Shown: positions 7,837 to 15,381 of the stretch, in pieces
Position numbering within the stretch: position 1 is the stretch's first letter
Layout of the letters: every line of letters begins with the position of its first letter
Source: a virus
Direction: 5' to 3' (one strand)
Virus record (IMG/VR): IMGVR_UViG_3300031688_000131
Location: 1 to 23,547 of that record
DNA: 23,547 nucleotides
The notes under the pieces: generated by a model
What the model saw: only the letters and a program-made list of their open reading frames with translations
Told to the model about the DNA's origin: nothing
Database searches by the model: none
Translations under genes and position numbers: made by a program

Positions 7837-8781
7837 TTAGTGTTTTATCCACTTAGCTTTTCCTCTCATTACCTGAGCTATTTCAGCCATATCATAGTCT
7901 TGTAATCTTATCTTGGTATTCCTCATTTTAGCACTTGCTTCTTTCTTATATAAAGCAACTGCCATTGCAGCAGACGGTCTAACCTTACACAGGTTATATA
8001 TAATGAAAGCATACATAGCGTCCTCAGCTAGTTTGGGTATCATAACGTTACCTAAATCCCCGTTATCAGCTAAACCATCAGATATGTAATGAAAGTTGAT
8101 TAGAGAGTCCGTACCGCGCTCTATTGAACTATCGAAGAACACAACACCTGCATCGTTATCAATGAAGTATGTACCTGAAGAGTTTGAGTGAGATGGGTTA
8201 CTTCCAAACCTAGCATTAAAGTAAGAGAAGTTGTCATCGTTAAAATTGTTATCATAAAAGTCTTGAGCTGTGCCTCCGTCTGGAACTGCAGCTTGGAACT
8301 TTTGTATACCTTCGGTATCTCTAACAGTTTGATTTGTCCCTGCAAACGGATCAAATACGTAATTATAATTTGCATCCTGTATGAAAGACGAACCGTTAGT
8401 GACGTCTTTAGCAGGCATAAGTAATATGTTAGTACCTTTAGCTGTTGTTAAAGTTATTTTGTTTAGATTAACATAATCTTGAGGCAAGGGGAATTGCCCA
8501 GCAGGACCTAATTCTATTTCAATAGACTTGTTTGAACGCAATATATCGTAGCTAAACTCTTGCATACATCTCTGAGCCCAAAATTCAACTTCATACTTAG
8601 GGACTTTAGATATTATCTTACCATCACCTGTATAAGCCACTATAAAGTTATTTACAACATCCTCTATTGAAGTTCTACTGTAATAACCTAGCCCTTGAAA
8701 GTTAGCTGGTATATCAGCTACTCTAGATTCAAAGTCTGCGTAATAACCTAATTCAGTATGTACTTTTCTTGATATAGCCAT
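7837..8781 (-). CDS. Head-tail adaptor / tail connector protein
   Basis: 314 residues. Helical N-terminal part with RTSIEDVVNNFIVAYTGDGK (36-55), then a Trp/Gln-containing helix (FWAQRCMQEFSYDILRSNKS), then a beta section (IELGPAGQFPLPQDYVNLNK). A small beta insertion follows, then INFHYISDGLADNGD and a helical tail (EDAMYAFIIYNLCKVRP ... GKAKWIKH). The layout of a helix bundle with a PLPxDYV loop and FxYxSDG strand is that of the adaptor that sits under the portal in marine podophages and resembles the gp11/gp4-type tail tubular A or stabilisation proteins. The gene starts where the preceding gene ends (ATG of this gene shares 8781 with that stop), so the two are translationally coupled. Role in the connector is inferred from family resemblance and position between capsid and nozzle genes. 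Confidence 0.65.
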   Translation of the reverse strand: MAISRKVHTELGYYADFESRVADIPANFQGLGYYSRTSIEDVVNNFIVAYTGDGKIISKVPKYEVEFWAQRCMQEFSYDILRSNKSIEIELGPAGQFPLPQDYVNLNKITLTTAKGTNILLMPAKDVTNGSSFIQDANYNYVFDPFAGTNQTVRDTEGIQKFQAAVPDGGTAQDFYDNNFNDDNFSYFNARFGSNPSHSNSSGTYFIDNDAGVVFFDSSIERGTDSLINFHYISDGLADNGDLGNVMIPKLAEDAMYAFIIYNLCKVRPSAAMAVALYKKEASAKMRNTKIRLQDYDMAEIAQVMRGKAKWIKH

Positions 8782-9482
8782 TATTGTTCAGATTGTATTA
8801 TTTGTGTTTCTTTTTGTGCAGCTATCTGAGCTACGTCTATAGCTTTAATTGATACTCCGGCTAAACCTACTATTTTAGCTACTAGTTCTGTTTCTTCAGA
8901 CTTATGTAATTCAAAGTTGCTATACACAACATTTGCAGGAGTAGCGATTATTTGACCTGCTACTGATGTACCAACCCAAACCGGATCGTTTGGTCTACGC
9001 ACGTAACCTATAGTAGCTTGTACGATAGCTGTTGGTTTAATTACAACACCACCTTCATGCAGTATGTATACTGGACTACTGATACTTGGCCTAGTAAGAG
9101 GAGCTCTGTTTACAAAAGAAAAATCTCTGTCAGATATTTCCTGAGCAAATACACCTTGAACATAGATAGAACCTAATCTGTAAAAGTTTAAAGGCCATTC
9201 GTAGTAATCTCCAATGTTGTTTCCTACTGCATCCACAAAAACGATTTCATCCATAACAGCATTGTTATGAAAGTAAGATATTTTCTCACCTACACTACGA
9301 ACAGTATCCGAGTAATCTGATTCATTGCTTGCAGCTCTATTGGCTGCTGAAAAGTAAGATTCGAATATTTCGAGTTGAGATTGTCTAGCGTAGTCGTTGA
9401 ACTCTCTAGGTGTTACATACCCGCGATTTTCTTTGTTCAGTATCGTTAATACCGTCTTGTAAACGTTGTCTATATTTACCAT
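8781..9482 (-). CDS. Ring/collar (connector) protein
   Basis: 233 residues. Starts MVNIDNVYKTVLTILNKENR then GYVTPREFNDYARQSQLEIFE, a helical opening that I associate with a connector-ring protein conserved in marine podophages and crAss-like phages. The middle is beta-rich (EIVFVDAVGNN, YYEWPLNFYRLGSIYV, PVYILHEGGVVIKP, TIGYVRRPNDPVW). The C-terminus is helical and amphipathic (ELHKSEETELVAKIVGLAGV ... QIAAQKETQIIQSEQ). The YVRRPxDPxW strand is typical of this family, where the protein checks and extends the portal channel. No Shine-Dalgarno precedes the ATG, only an A-rich leader (ACAAATAGATAAAT). It overlaps the next gene by one base. The connector role is family-based inference. Confidence 0.6.
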   Translation of the reverse strand: MVNIDNVYKTVLTILNKENRGYVTPREFNDYARQSQLEIFESYFSAANRAASNESDYSDTVRSVGEKISYFHNNAVMDEIVFVDAVGNNIGDYYEWPLNFYRLGSIYVQGVFAQEISDRDFSFVNRAPLTRPSISSPVYILHEGGVVIKPTAIVQATIGYVRRPNDPVWVGTSVAGQIIATPANVVYSNFELHKSEETELVAKIVGLAGVSIKAIDVAQIAAQKETQIIQSEQ

Positions 9483-9503
9483 TTATCTATTTGTTTATTT
9501 AGT

Positions 9504-9527
9504 TGGTTATGGTTAACCGAATAACCA
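9504..9527 (-). other. Hairpin with nested palindrome between two virion genes
   Basis: TGGTTAT pairs with ATAACCA (7 bp) around a 10-base loop that itself contains the palindrome GGTTAACC. The 56-base gap holds no reading frame. On the minus strand the hairpin is followed by A/C-rich sequence rather than a T run, so a classical terminator is unlikely. It could be an RNA processing or stability element, or a protein-binding site. Confidence 0.3.
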
Positions 9528-9538
9528 CAACCTGGTTT

Positions 9539-10264
9539 TTATGAAAGTTTCTTTTCAATAGCTTTCATAACGTCCACTCCACTATCTGTTTTCAAGAATC
9601 GTGCGAATGCCGCGTAAGGGTGTTCATCAAAGGGAACTGTCATTACTTTTTTACCGTTAGCTGACCATTTAAATGTAGTGTTATCATCTGTTAGTTTCAT
9701 GATTCCAACTTCAACAGCTCTATTAGCTAAATTACGAAGTTTTATATCTTCATCCTGAGCAAGCTCTATGAACAATGCTGGCTCATCTCTAGCAAACATA
9801 TAACAATCTCTTTTAATCTCCTTAGAAGTCATCTTAACAACCTCAGATCCAACCTCAGTTCTTAGTATAGCTTCAAGGTGTTCAACTTCTAGTTCTTGAA
9901 CTAACTTCAATGCTTCCATTTCAAGTTCAATCATTTCTACCTCGTCAATAGCTTCTTGTGCAAAGTCTAATTCTTCATATATATTTCCTTTACCAGGATG
10001 ATGTATAGATAATAACTGTTGCAATAAGACATTGTTTCTAGGTACGACAATTGTTCCATCTTGGAATATAACATGTGCTAGTTGCGCAAAGCTATCTTGT
10101 TCGTCTAAGAATAAAGACTTTTGATTCGTAGCGTAACGAATCTCTCTGTTTACGTTCAATTTTTCATCAAAAATAACGATGTTTGAACTTTTAATTTTAT
10201 AGGTTAATGGTGACATACCATTTGAAAGAACATAAGTTCTCTCTTTCAATTCCCAATTTTTCAT
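9539..10264 (-). CDS. Conserved phage virion-module protein of unknown function
   Basis: I choose ATG at 10264 (MKNWELKERTYVLSNG, 241 residues). A longer frame from 10303 would start inside a terminator hairpin. N-terminal beta section: SPLTYKI, then NVNREIRYATNQKSLFLDEQ, then IFQDGTIVVP. A long acidic helix follows (about 96-136, EELDFAQEAIDEVEMIELEM onward), then SKEIKRDCYMFARDEPALFI, and a C-terminal TFKWSANGKKVMTVPFDEHP segment before a last helix. I recall the same motif order in genes next to the capsid gene of marine podophages, but no established function. The position, first gene after the capsid terminator and before the ring proteins, suggests a capsid-associated or neck protein made in lower amount than the capsid. 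No signal peptide, membrane segment or catalytic motif. Confidence 0.6.
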   Translation of the reverse strand: MKNWELKERTYVLSNGMSPLTYKIKSSNIVIFDEKLNVNREIRYATNQKSLFLDEQDSFAQLAHVIFQDGTIVVPRNNVLLQQLLSIHHPGKGNIYEELDFAQEAIDEVEMIELEMEALKLVQELEVEHLEAILRTEVGSEVVKMTSKEIKRDCYMFARDEPALFIELAQDEDIKLRNLANRAVEVGIMKLTDDNTTFKWSANGKKVMTVPFDEHPYAAFARFLKTDSGVDVMKAIEKKLS

Positions 10265-10292
10265 AATATATAATTTAATAAGATAATAAATT

Positions 10293-10315
10293 ACCCCCGT
10301 CATTACAACGAGGGT
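10293..10315 (-). terminator. Terminator-like hairpin after the capsid gene
   Basis: On the minus strand ACCCTCGTT pairs with GACGGGGGT through nine pairs (two or so G-T wobbles) around a 5-base loop GTAAT. The sequence downstream is AATTTATTATCTTATT, A/T-rich with scattered T. It lies 33 bases after the capsid stop and 29 bases before the next start. Place and shape recall the partial terminator behind the capsid gene in T7-like phages, which reduces transcription of the later tail genes. Confidence 0.55.
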
Positions 10316-10347
10316 GAATTTACATAGTTTTTACTCTTGTCTAATTC

Positions 10348-11772
10348 TTATTTCAATAAGAAGAAGTTGTTTGCTCCTTGTGTAATCAAAGCACGTTCAG
10401 ATAAGAAATTAACTCTCATTTCGTCAATGTCAGAAGTTTGTGCACCACCAACAGATCCAGTTAACCAAGTTTTTAATTTTCTATCGTCAGTCTCAGAAGA
10501 ACGGTAACGTACGTGTAAGAATGGACGCTTGATGTTTTTACCAAGATCTTGATCGTATACAGTAGACGTTCCAGCAGGAATGATAGTTCCTTCAACATCT
10601 CCAAAACCACCTCTTGTTGCGAAGTCATTTAAGTATTTCCAGTCAGTCTTGTAAAAGTCATAAGAACCACGACGGAAACCAGAGAAGCCTAAGTTTAATG
10701 CCATATCTTCTTCGTTGTTGAATACTCCGTAAGAAGTACCACCAGCTCCGTAAGAATTTTTAGACGCTAAAACATCATCAATTGCTAAAGAAAGATCACG
10801 GTTTGCGTAGATCATATTTTCTTCAATAGATCCGTTCTTGTCTAATTGCTTAAGGATAACATCGAAACCATCCATTGTTGGAGTTCCACCACCTCTAAGG
10901 TCAGTAGCAAGATCAGTGTAAACATTACCACGAGCTTCAAGAGCTGCGAAGTAACCTTCAGATCCCTGTACAGTAGCTGCACCAGCAGCAGTAAGCTTAA
11001 CTGACTCAACCATAGACATTTCTAGGTAGTCCTCAAATCTTTGGCGAGTTTCGTGCTCAGACTTTAGGTACCATAGGTATCCAGATTTTCCACCATTACC
11101 TTCAACTTCAATCCATCCGATTTGAGCAGTGTCAGAACCGCTGATAGCGTAGTTGTCTTTTAAGATAATTGGCTTGTTAGTGTAAGAGTTGTAGTCAGCG
11201 TCAATTGATCCAACCATTCCGGCAGATCCTTTAGCAAACTCAGATCCGTAAACAACAGCAGTTGCAGCAGCAAAGCCAGCAGCGCCTGTTACAGCAGCCC
11301 AGTCAGCAGCAGTGTAAGGAAGAGCAGTAAAGGTTCCAGTACCACCAGCAGCGGTTACACCAGAAACTGTTACAACACCTTTTACAACTGGTCCAGTATG
11401 TGCACCAGCAGCAGTTAATCCTTGAACCATGATAGTTTGTCCTACTCTCATAACTGGAGCAGAAGTAGCTTCAACGCCAGCAGGGTAAGTTACTGTGAAT
11501 ACGTTAGTTCCAGCAATTTGAATGTTATCGTAACGTGTGTGAAGACGTCCTTGTTCTACCCAACGAATCTCGTCAGAAGTTGAAGGCATCTCAGCAGATA
11601 CTAAACGTAAGAAAGAAGTAATAGAGCGATTTCCGTAGATCTCAGCTTCTTTTTCGTATACATCTGGTAAAAATTGTTTTGTAAAGTCGAAATCATTAAT
11701 ATAATTTCCTTGAAATAATTGTCCTTTTGTTTGAGAAGGTTGTAAGTTCCCAATTCCAGTAGTTAATGCCAT
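10348..11772 (-). CDS. Major capsid protein
   Basis: 474 residues, following scaffold and portal genes. N-terminal arm with NYINDFDFTKQFLPDVYEKE, then SITSFLRLVSAEMPSTSDEI and RWVEQGRLHTRYDN. An Ala/Gly/Thr/Val-rich beta insertion lies at about 88-175 (VMRVGQTIMVQGL ... VVYGSEFAKGSAGM). Then comes an E-loop/long helix region (KSEHETRQRFEDYLEMSMVE, then LEARGNVYTDL), and a C-terminal region with DFATRGGFGDVEGTIIPAG and KRPFLHVRYRSSETDDRKLK. Order and composition fit the HK97-fold capsid proteins of marine podophages and crAss-like phages. The gene uses noticeably regular, GCA/GCT-rich alanine codons, as expected for a strongly expressed product. It has an A-rich leader without Shine-Dalgarno, and a terminator-like hairpin follows at 10293-10315. 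Alternative roles are unlikely. Confidence 0.85.
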   Translation of the reverse strand: MALTTGIGNLQPSQTKGQLFQGNYINDFDFTKQFLPDVYEKEAEIYGNRSITSFLRLVSAEMPSTSDEIRWVEQGRLHTRYDNIQIAGTNVFTVTYPAGVEATSAPVMRVGQTIMVQGLTAAGAHTGPVVKGVVTVSGVTAAGGTGTFTALPYTAADWAAVTGAAGFAAATAVVYGSEFAKGSAGMVGSIDADYNSYTNKPIILKDNYAISGSDTAQIGWIEVEGNGGKSGYLWYLKSEHETRQRFEDYLEMSMVESVKLTAAGAATVQGSEGYFAALEARGNVYTDLATDLRGGGTPTMDGFDVILKQLDKNGSIEENMIYANRDLSLAIDDVLASKNSYGAGGTSYGVFNNEEDMALNLGFSGFRRGSYDFYKTDWKYLNDFATRGGFGDVEGTIIPAGTSTVYDQDLGKNIKRPFLHVRYRSSETDDRKLKTWLTGSVGGAQTSDIDEMRVNFLSERALITQGANNFFLLK

Positions 11773-11808
11773 TTTTGTGTTTTTTAGTAATTTTGTTTAA
11801 ACTTAGAT

Positions 11809-12990
11809 TTATTTTCTAAGTCTCATTTTTAATTTAGAGCTAGTGTCTCCTGATACAACTTTGAATTTCTGTCCGGTTGTAGATTTTACAGTACCTTCTT
11901 GTCTGGGATCCATCTTGATATTTTTAGAGTCCTTAGCGGACTTACGAAGAGCATCGGCACGGCCTTGCTCATAAAAATGTTCTGCTAGTTTGTCTGCATT
12001 TCGTGCAGCAAATAAAGCTTTGTGATACCCTTTGGCATTGTTAATCTGTCCATCTTCTCCTAGAAAATTACCTACAAAGTTATTGATATCTGATTGTTGA
12101 GTTTTAACCTCATCAGTATTACTAACTTTAAAACGATATTTATCACTTCCAACCTGAAAGTCAAATCCTTTAAAGTCTTCATTAAAGACATCACTTGTTT
12201 TTTGTAAGAAAGATTCAGTTGCCTTCTTGGAAGACTCTTCACTCTTTTGATACTCTGTCTGTGCGCTAAGGGCTTGCTGGTACTCTTGAGGAATATCATT
12301 TTGCTTATTCAACTTGATGTCAGCATAATACTTCTCTTTGTTTCCTTCTAAGAACCGCTTAGCATTGTGTAATTCTTCTTTAAACGCTCGTTTCTTTGAA
12401 CGTATATCTCTTGGGTCATCGTCATCATCGTACGAGAAGTTATCTTCCATGTACTCATCAACTTCTTTCCCGTCCCAAGGTTTTGATTGTTTATAATATT
12501 CTCTAAGTAAAGAACCATCATCGTAAGCTTCTAGATCTCTATTCAATAATACATAGTCTTCAACCGAACCTCCTGTTTCTTCCATAAACTTTACAAGCTT
12601 ATCAACATTTTCAGGTAATTCAATTTGTGGTATTGTATTCTGTACAAGCTCTTCGGCTTCTTCAATAACGGGCTTTGATTCAGATACTTCCTCTTCGTCA
12701 TTAACTAACTCAAGAGGAGAATCTTCTTCAACAATTTCAGCTTCTTCATTCTCAGCTTTAGGTTCAACCGTTGGCTCTATGGCCTCTTCTGGTGTTTCAC
12801 TTGGTGTAACATCCTTTAGTTGTCCTAAATCATCTAAGACTATCTTAGGCACTTCATCGTTGCTCTTACCAGCAGCTTCTGGGGCAATATCCCCAGACTC
12901 TACCGCTTTATCTAATACTTCTTGTTCTCGTGACACTGTTGATGTTTCTTCGGTTTCAACAGCACCTTTAATTTTCCATTCCTCACTCAT
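11809..12990 (-). CDS. Capsid scaffolding protein
   Basis: 393 residues, very rich in Glu/Asp in the first 120 (VEEDSPLELVNDEEEVSESK is one stretch), with five consecutive Asp at 188-192. The middle is charged and helical (RAFKEELHNAKRFLEGNKEK). A conserved region follows: FNEDFKGFDFQVGSDKYRFK, then QQSDINNFVGNFL, then KGYHKALFAARNADKLAEHF. The basic C-terminus is KLKMRLRK. An acidic, coiled-coil-prone protein with a basic tail placed directly between portal and capsid genes is the usual signature of the scaffold that directs capsid assembly and is then removed. The basic tail is the part that in other scaffolds contacts the capsid. I recall marine podophage homologues with the FKGFEF...DINNF...YHRALAAA pattern. 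No protease gene is seen in the window. Confidence 0.75.
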   Translation of the reverse strand: MSEEWKIKGAVETEETSTVSREQEVLDKAVESGDIAPEAAGKSNDEVPKIVLDDLGQLKDVTPSETPEEAIEPTVEPKAENEEAEIVEEDSPLELVNDEEEVSESKPVIEEAEELVQNTIPQIELPENVDKLVKFMEETGGSVEDYVLLNRDLEAYDDGSLLREYYKQSKPWDGKEVDEYMEDNFSYDDDDDPRDIRSKKRAFKEELHNAKRFLEGNKEKYYADIKLNKQNDIPQEYQQALSAQTEYQKSEESSKKATESFLQKTSDVFNEDFKGFDFQVGSDKYRFKVSNTDEVKTQQSDINNFVGNFLGEDGQINNAKGYHKALFAARNADKLAEHFYEQGRADALRKSAKDSKNIKMDPRQEGTVKSTTGQKFKVVSGDTSSKLKMRLRK

Positions 12991-13021
12991 AATTTAATAA
13001 TATATAATAGTTAGTAATACT

Positions 13022-15379
13022 TTAACTCGGTTCGAATCTGCTCATATCAAATCCTCCAAGAACATCGTTCCCTTTAGACTCGAATGATTTCGAAGGTTTA
13101 GCTGTTGAAGCTGGACCTGTAATATCAGATTCTGTTAATTGACCAGAAGCTATTTCTTTCTTAGCCTCTAGCTCCATGCTCTTTAATTGAACATTCAAAT
13201 CAAATTCAAACTGCATTAGTTCTCTTTTAGTCTGAGCTTCTACTTCAAGCATTTTAATATCAAACTGCACTTGAGCTTGAGATAATTTAATCTTAGACTC
13301 TGTCTTAATAGTTTCAGCTTGCGCTTTTGCCATTTCAGCCATTTGAGCAGCCTTACCATTAGCTTCAGATTGAGCAGCAATGTTTCTCTCAGCTTTCTCT
13401 TGATCTGCAACTTGTTTTCTAGCTCTTCTATATTTTAATAATTGATTAGCTAGTTTTATATTCTTTATTTGTCTTACATCAATAACATCTTCTAATTGTA
13501 TCTGATCTCTTGATAAAGCTAATTGTATGTTGTTTTCAACAAGTTGCTTTTCGTCTTCGTCAGGATCTAATTCTAAGAATATACCAAAGTCATGTAAGTG
13601 TAATCTATCAAGTTCCTTTAAAGCACCTACACTAAATCTTCCAATCCCACTAACCATAGCGTCTCTCTGTGGGTGAAACTCCATTATATCTTTCAATCTA
13701 ACAGCAATAGCTTCTCCAAGAGTAGTCGTTATATATAGTGAACTATGTAGTATATGTCTTGTTGCTGTGTTTGAATTAGCAGCTGCAAGCTTTTGAACTC
13801 CTACGAGTGCATACTGATCAGGGTCAGATCCGTCTCTAGCTTCATTTAAGCCAGTTACATCTCTAATCATGTTCAAGTAGTAATTGTAAGCTTGAATAAG
13901 CAGTGTAGACTGTTGTCCACCACCACCAGGTAATTCCTGTATAGGTATCTTACCAGCATTCATTTCACCATCAACCGTCATAGATCTACCAATAACAGAA
14001 CCTGTTTGGAAGTATAGATTAAGAGCTTCTTGTGGATTGTAGTTAGTACCATTACCTAAATCAATCTCAGCTAAACCATCAGCATCAAGATAAACACCAG
14101 ATGGTGTCATTCTTTGTAATACTTGTTGTAGTTTTAAGTGAGTCAATTGAATTAAATCAGCATACGTTACCATTCTGCTAACTAAACTCTCAAGGTTACC
14201 TTTATACATTCTAGGAGCACTAGCAATGTAGTTCATCATAACCTTATTAGTATTCGAATCAGGACGAACCATATTAGAAGCTTTTTCCCACTTAAGAATC
14301 TTATCTGATCCTAAAATAGTAACACCTTCAAATATAACCTCTCTTGCAACAGCAACTTTTTCAAATCTATTTCTTTGATCTTTAGGCGGATCAAAAGTAT
14401 CATCTTTCTTGATAGCTTTACTAGCGCCAGTAGATGTCTCTTTAATCTTATGAACACTCTTTTCCCAAGTCTTCCAGTTAAAGTATAATACTGACACTGA
14501 ATTACTGTCTGCACCACCTGTATCATTATTACTAGATCTCTCAATAAGCTCTTTAAACTCTTCGTCTGAAATATCAGGAAATTGTTTTTTAAGCTCGTTT
14601 GCTGTAATAGATTTAACTTCACCAAAGTAATACACATCTTCAAAGTTAGGATCTTCTGTGTAAGAATAAACTAAGTTAGCAGGGTCTACGTACTCAAGGT
14701 TAACACCATCAGTATTGTTAAACGTATGTTTAGCGCATGAAATACCAATAACTGTTTGATCGTAATCTAAACGTTTCTTAATCTCGTGATACTTATTCTT
14801 TTTAAATACATTATCAATAGCTTGCTCAATAGCAATCTCGATGCTCTGCTTGTATCCAATTTGCATGTGCAACTCTAATTCTTCAGCATTTGCAGGCAAG
14901 TCTTCAGCTTTAACGTTTCTGGTATTGATACCTAATGTGGATTCAATATCATTAATCATCTCCTGAGCATTCATGTCTTCTAATATGTAGTCAACAAAAT
15001 CAGTTCGTTCTTTAGTTGATGTTGGATCTTGTGCAAAAGCTTTAATAGTAAAAAGCCTGTCTTGCATACCGTTAACCACTATATCTACAAACTTAGGTAT
15101 AATAGGTACTGGTGTCCAGTCTAAATTAAGATAAGATAAGTCTCCATTAACTGAAAATTCATCTTTATATTTAGAGGTAGATTGCTCTCCTCTAGCATAT
15201 AGCCTTAACTTGTGAAAGTTTCTTTGAGATTCTGCGAATCTACCACTCCCTGTTTGTTTTCTAAACCATTCGTTGTGAATACCTCGTGCCACTTCCAATC
15301 CGTACTCCATGCTAGATTTCTTAGCATCTGATACAGCTTGGCTGGGAAATTGGGATACTTGTCCTTTAGCTTCTGCCAT
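13022..15379 (-). CDS. Portal protein
   Basis: 785 residues, encoded directly after the large terminase, a length usual for portals of this marine/crAss-like group. N-terminal stem-wing region: FHKLRLYARGEQST (55-68), then LSYLNLDWTPVPIIPKFVDI and VVNGMQDRLF (81-110). Next LDYDQTVIGISCAKHTFN, and GVNLEYVDPANLVYSYTEDP, the wing strand common in portals. The later YADLIQLTHLKLQQVLQRMT and YNYYLNMIRDVTGLNEARDG form the stem/crown helices. From about 651 to 745 there is a long Lys/Glu/Ala/Gln coiled coil, forming the barrel or a capsid-interior extension. The portal ring is the DNA gate at one capsid vertex, receives the terminase during packaging and the connector proteins afterwards. Spacing to the terminase gene is 2 bases. 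No Shine-Dalgarno. Confidence 0.85.
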   Translation of the reverse strand: MAEAKGQVSQFPSQAVSDAKKSSMEYGLEVARGIHNEWFRKQTGSGRFAESQRNFHKLRLYARGEQSTSKYKDEFSVNGDLSYLNLDWTPVPIIPKFVDIVVNGMQDRLFTIKAFAQDPTSTKERTDFVDYILEDMNAQEMINDIESTLGINTRNVKAEDLPANAEELELHMQIGYKQSIEIAIEQAIDNVFKKNKYHEIKKRLDYDQTVIGISCAKHTFNNTDGVNLEYVDPANLVYSYTEDPNFEDVYYFGEVKSITANELKKQFPDISDEEFKELIERSSNNDTGGADSNSVSVLYFNWKTWEKSVHKIKETSTGASKAIKKDDTFDPPKDQRNRFEKVAVAREVIFEGVTILGSDKILKWEKASNMVRPDSNTNKVMMNYIASAPRMYKGNLESLVSRMVTYADLIQLTHLKLQQVLQRMTPSGVYLDADGLAEIDLGNGTNYNPQEALNLYFQTGSVIGRSMTVDGEMNAGKIPIQELPGGGGQQSTLLIQAYNYYLNMIRDVTGLNEARDGSDPDQYALVGVQKLAAANSNTATRHILHSSLYITTTLGEAIAVRLKDIMEFHPQRDAMVSGIGRFSVGALKELDRLHLHDFGIFLELDPDEDEKQLVENNIQLALSRDQIQLEDVIDVRQIKNIKLANQLLKYRRARKQVADQEKAERNIAAQSEANGKAAQMAEMAKAQAETIKTESKIKLSQAQVQFDIKMLEVEAQTKRELMQFEFDLNVQLKSMELEAKKEIASGQLTESDITGPASTAKPSKSFESKGNDVLGGFDMSRFEPS

Positions 15380-15381
15380 TT

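Noticed and set aside
10265-10303. Longer start (ATG at 10303) for the gene after the capsid
   Set aside because: The start would be within the terminator-like hairpin, and the added residues look non-conserved; MKNWELKER at 10264 fits the family opening.
11802-11820. Small hairpin (CTTAGA/TCTAAG) at the end of the scaffold gene
   Set aside because: Only six mostly A/T pairs, overlaps the last codons, and lacks a T run; not enough to call a terminator.
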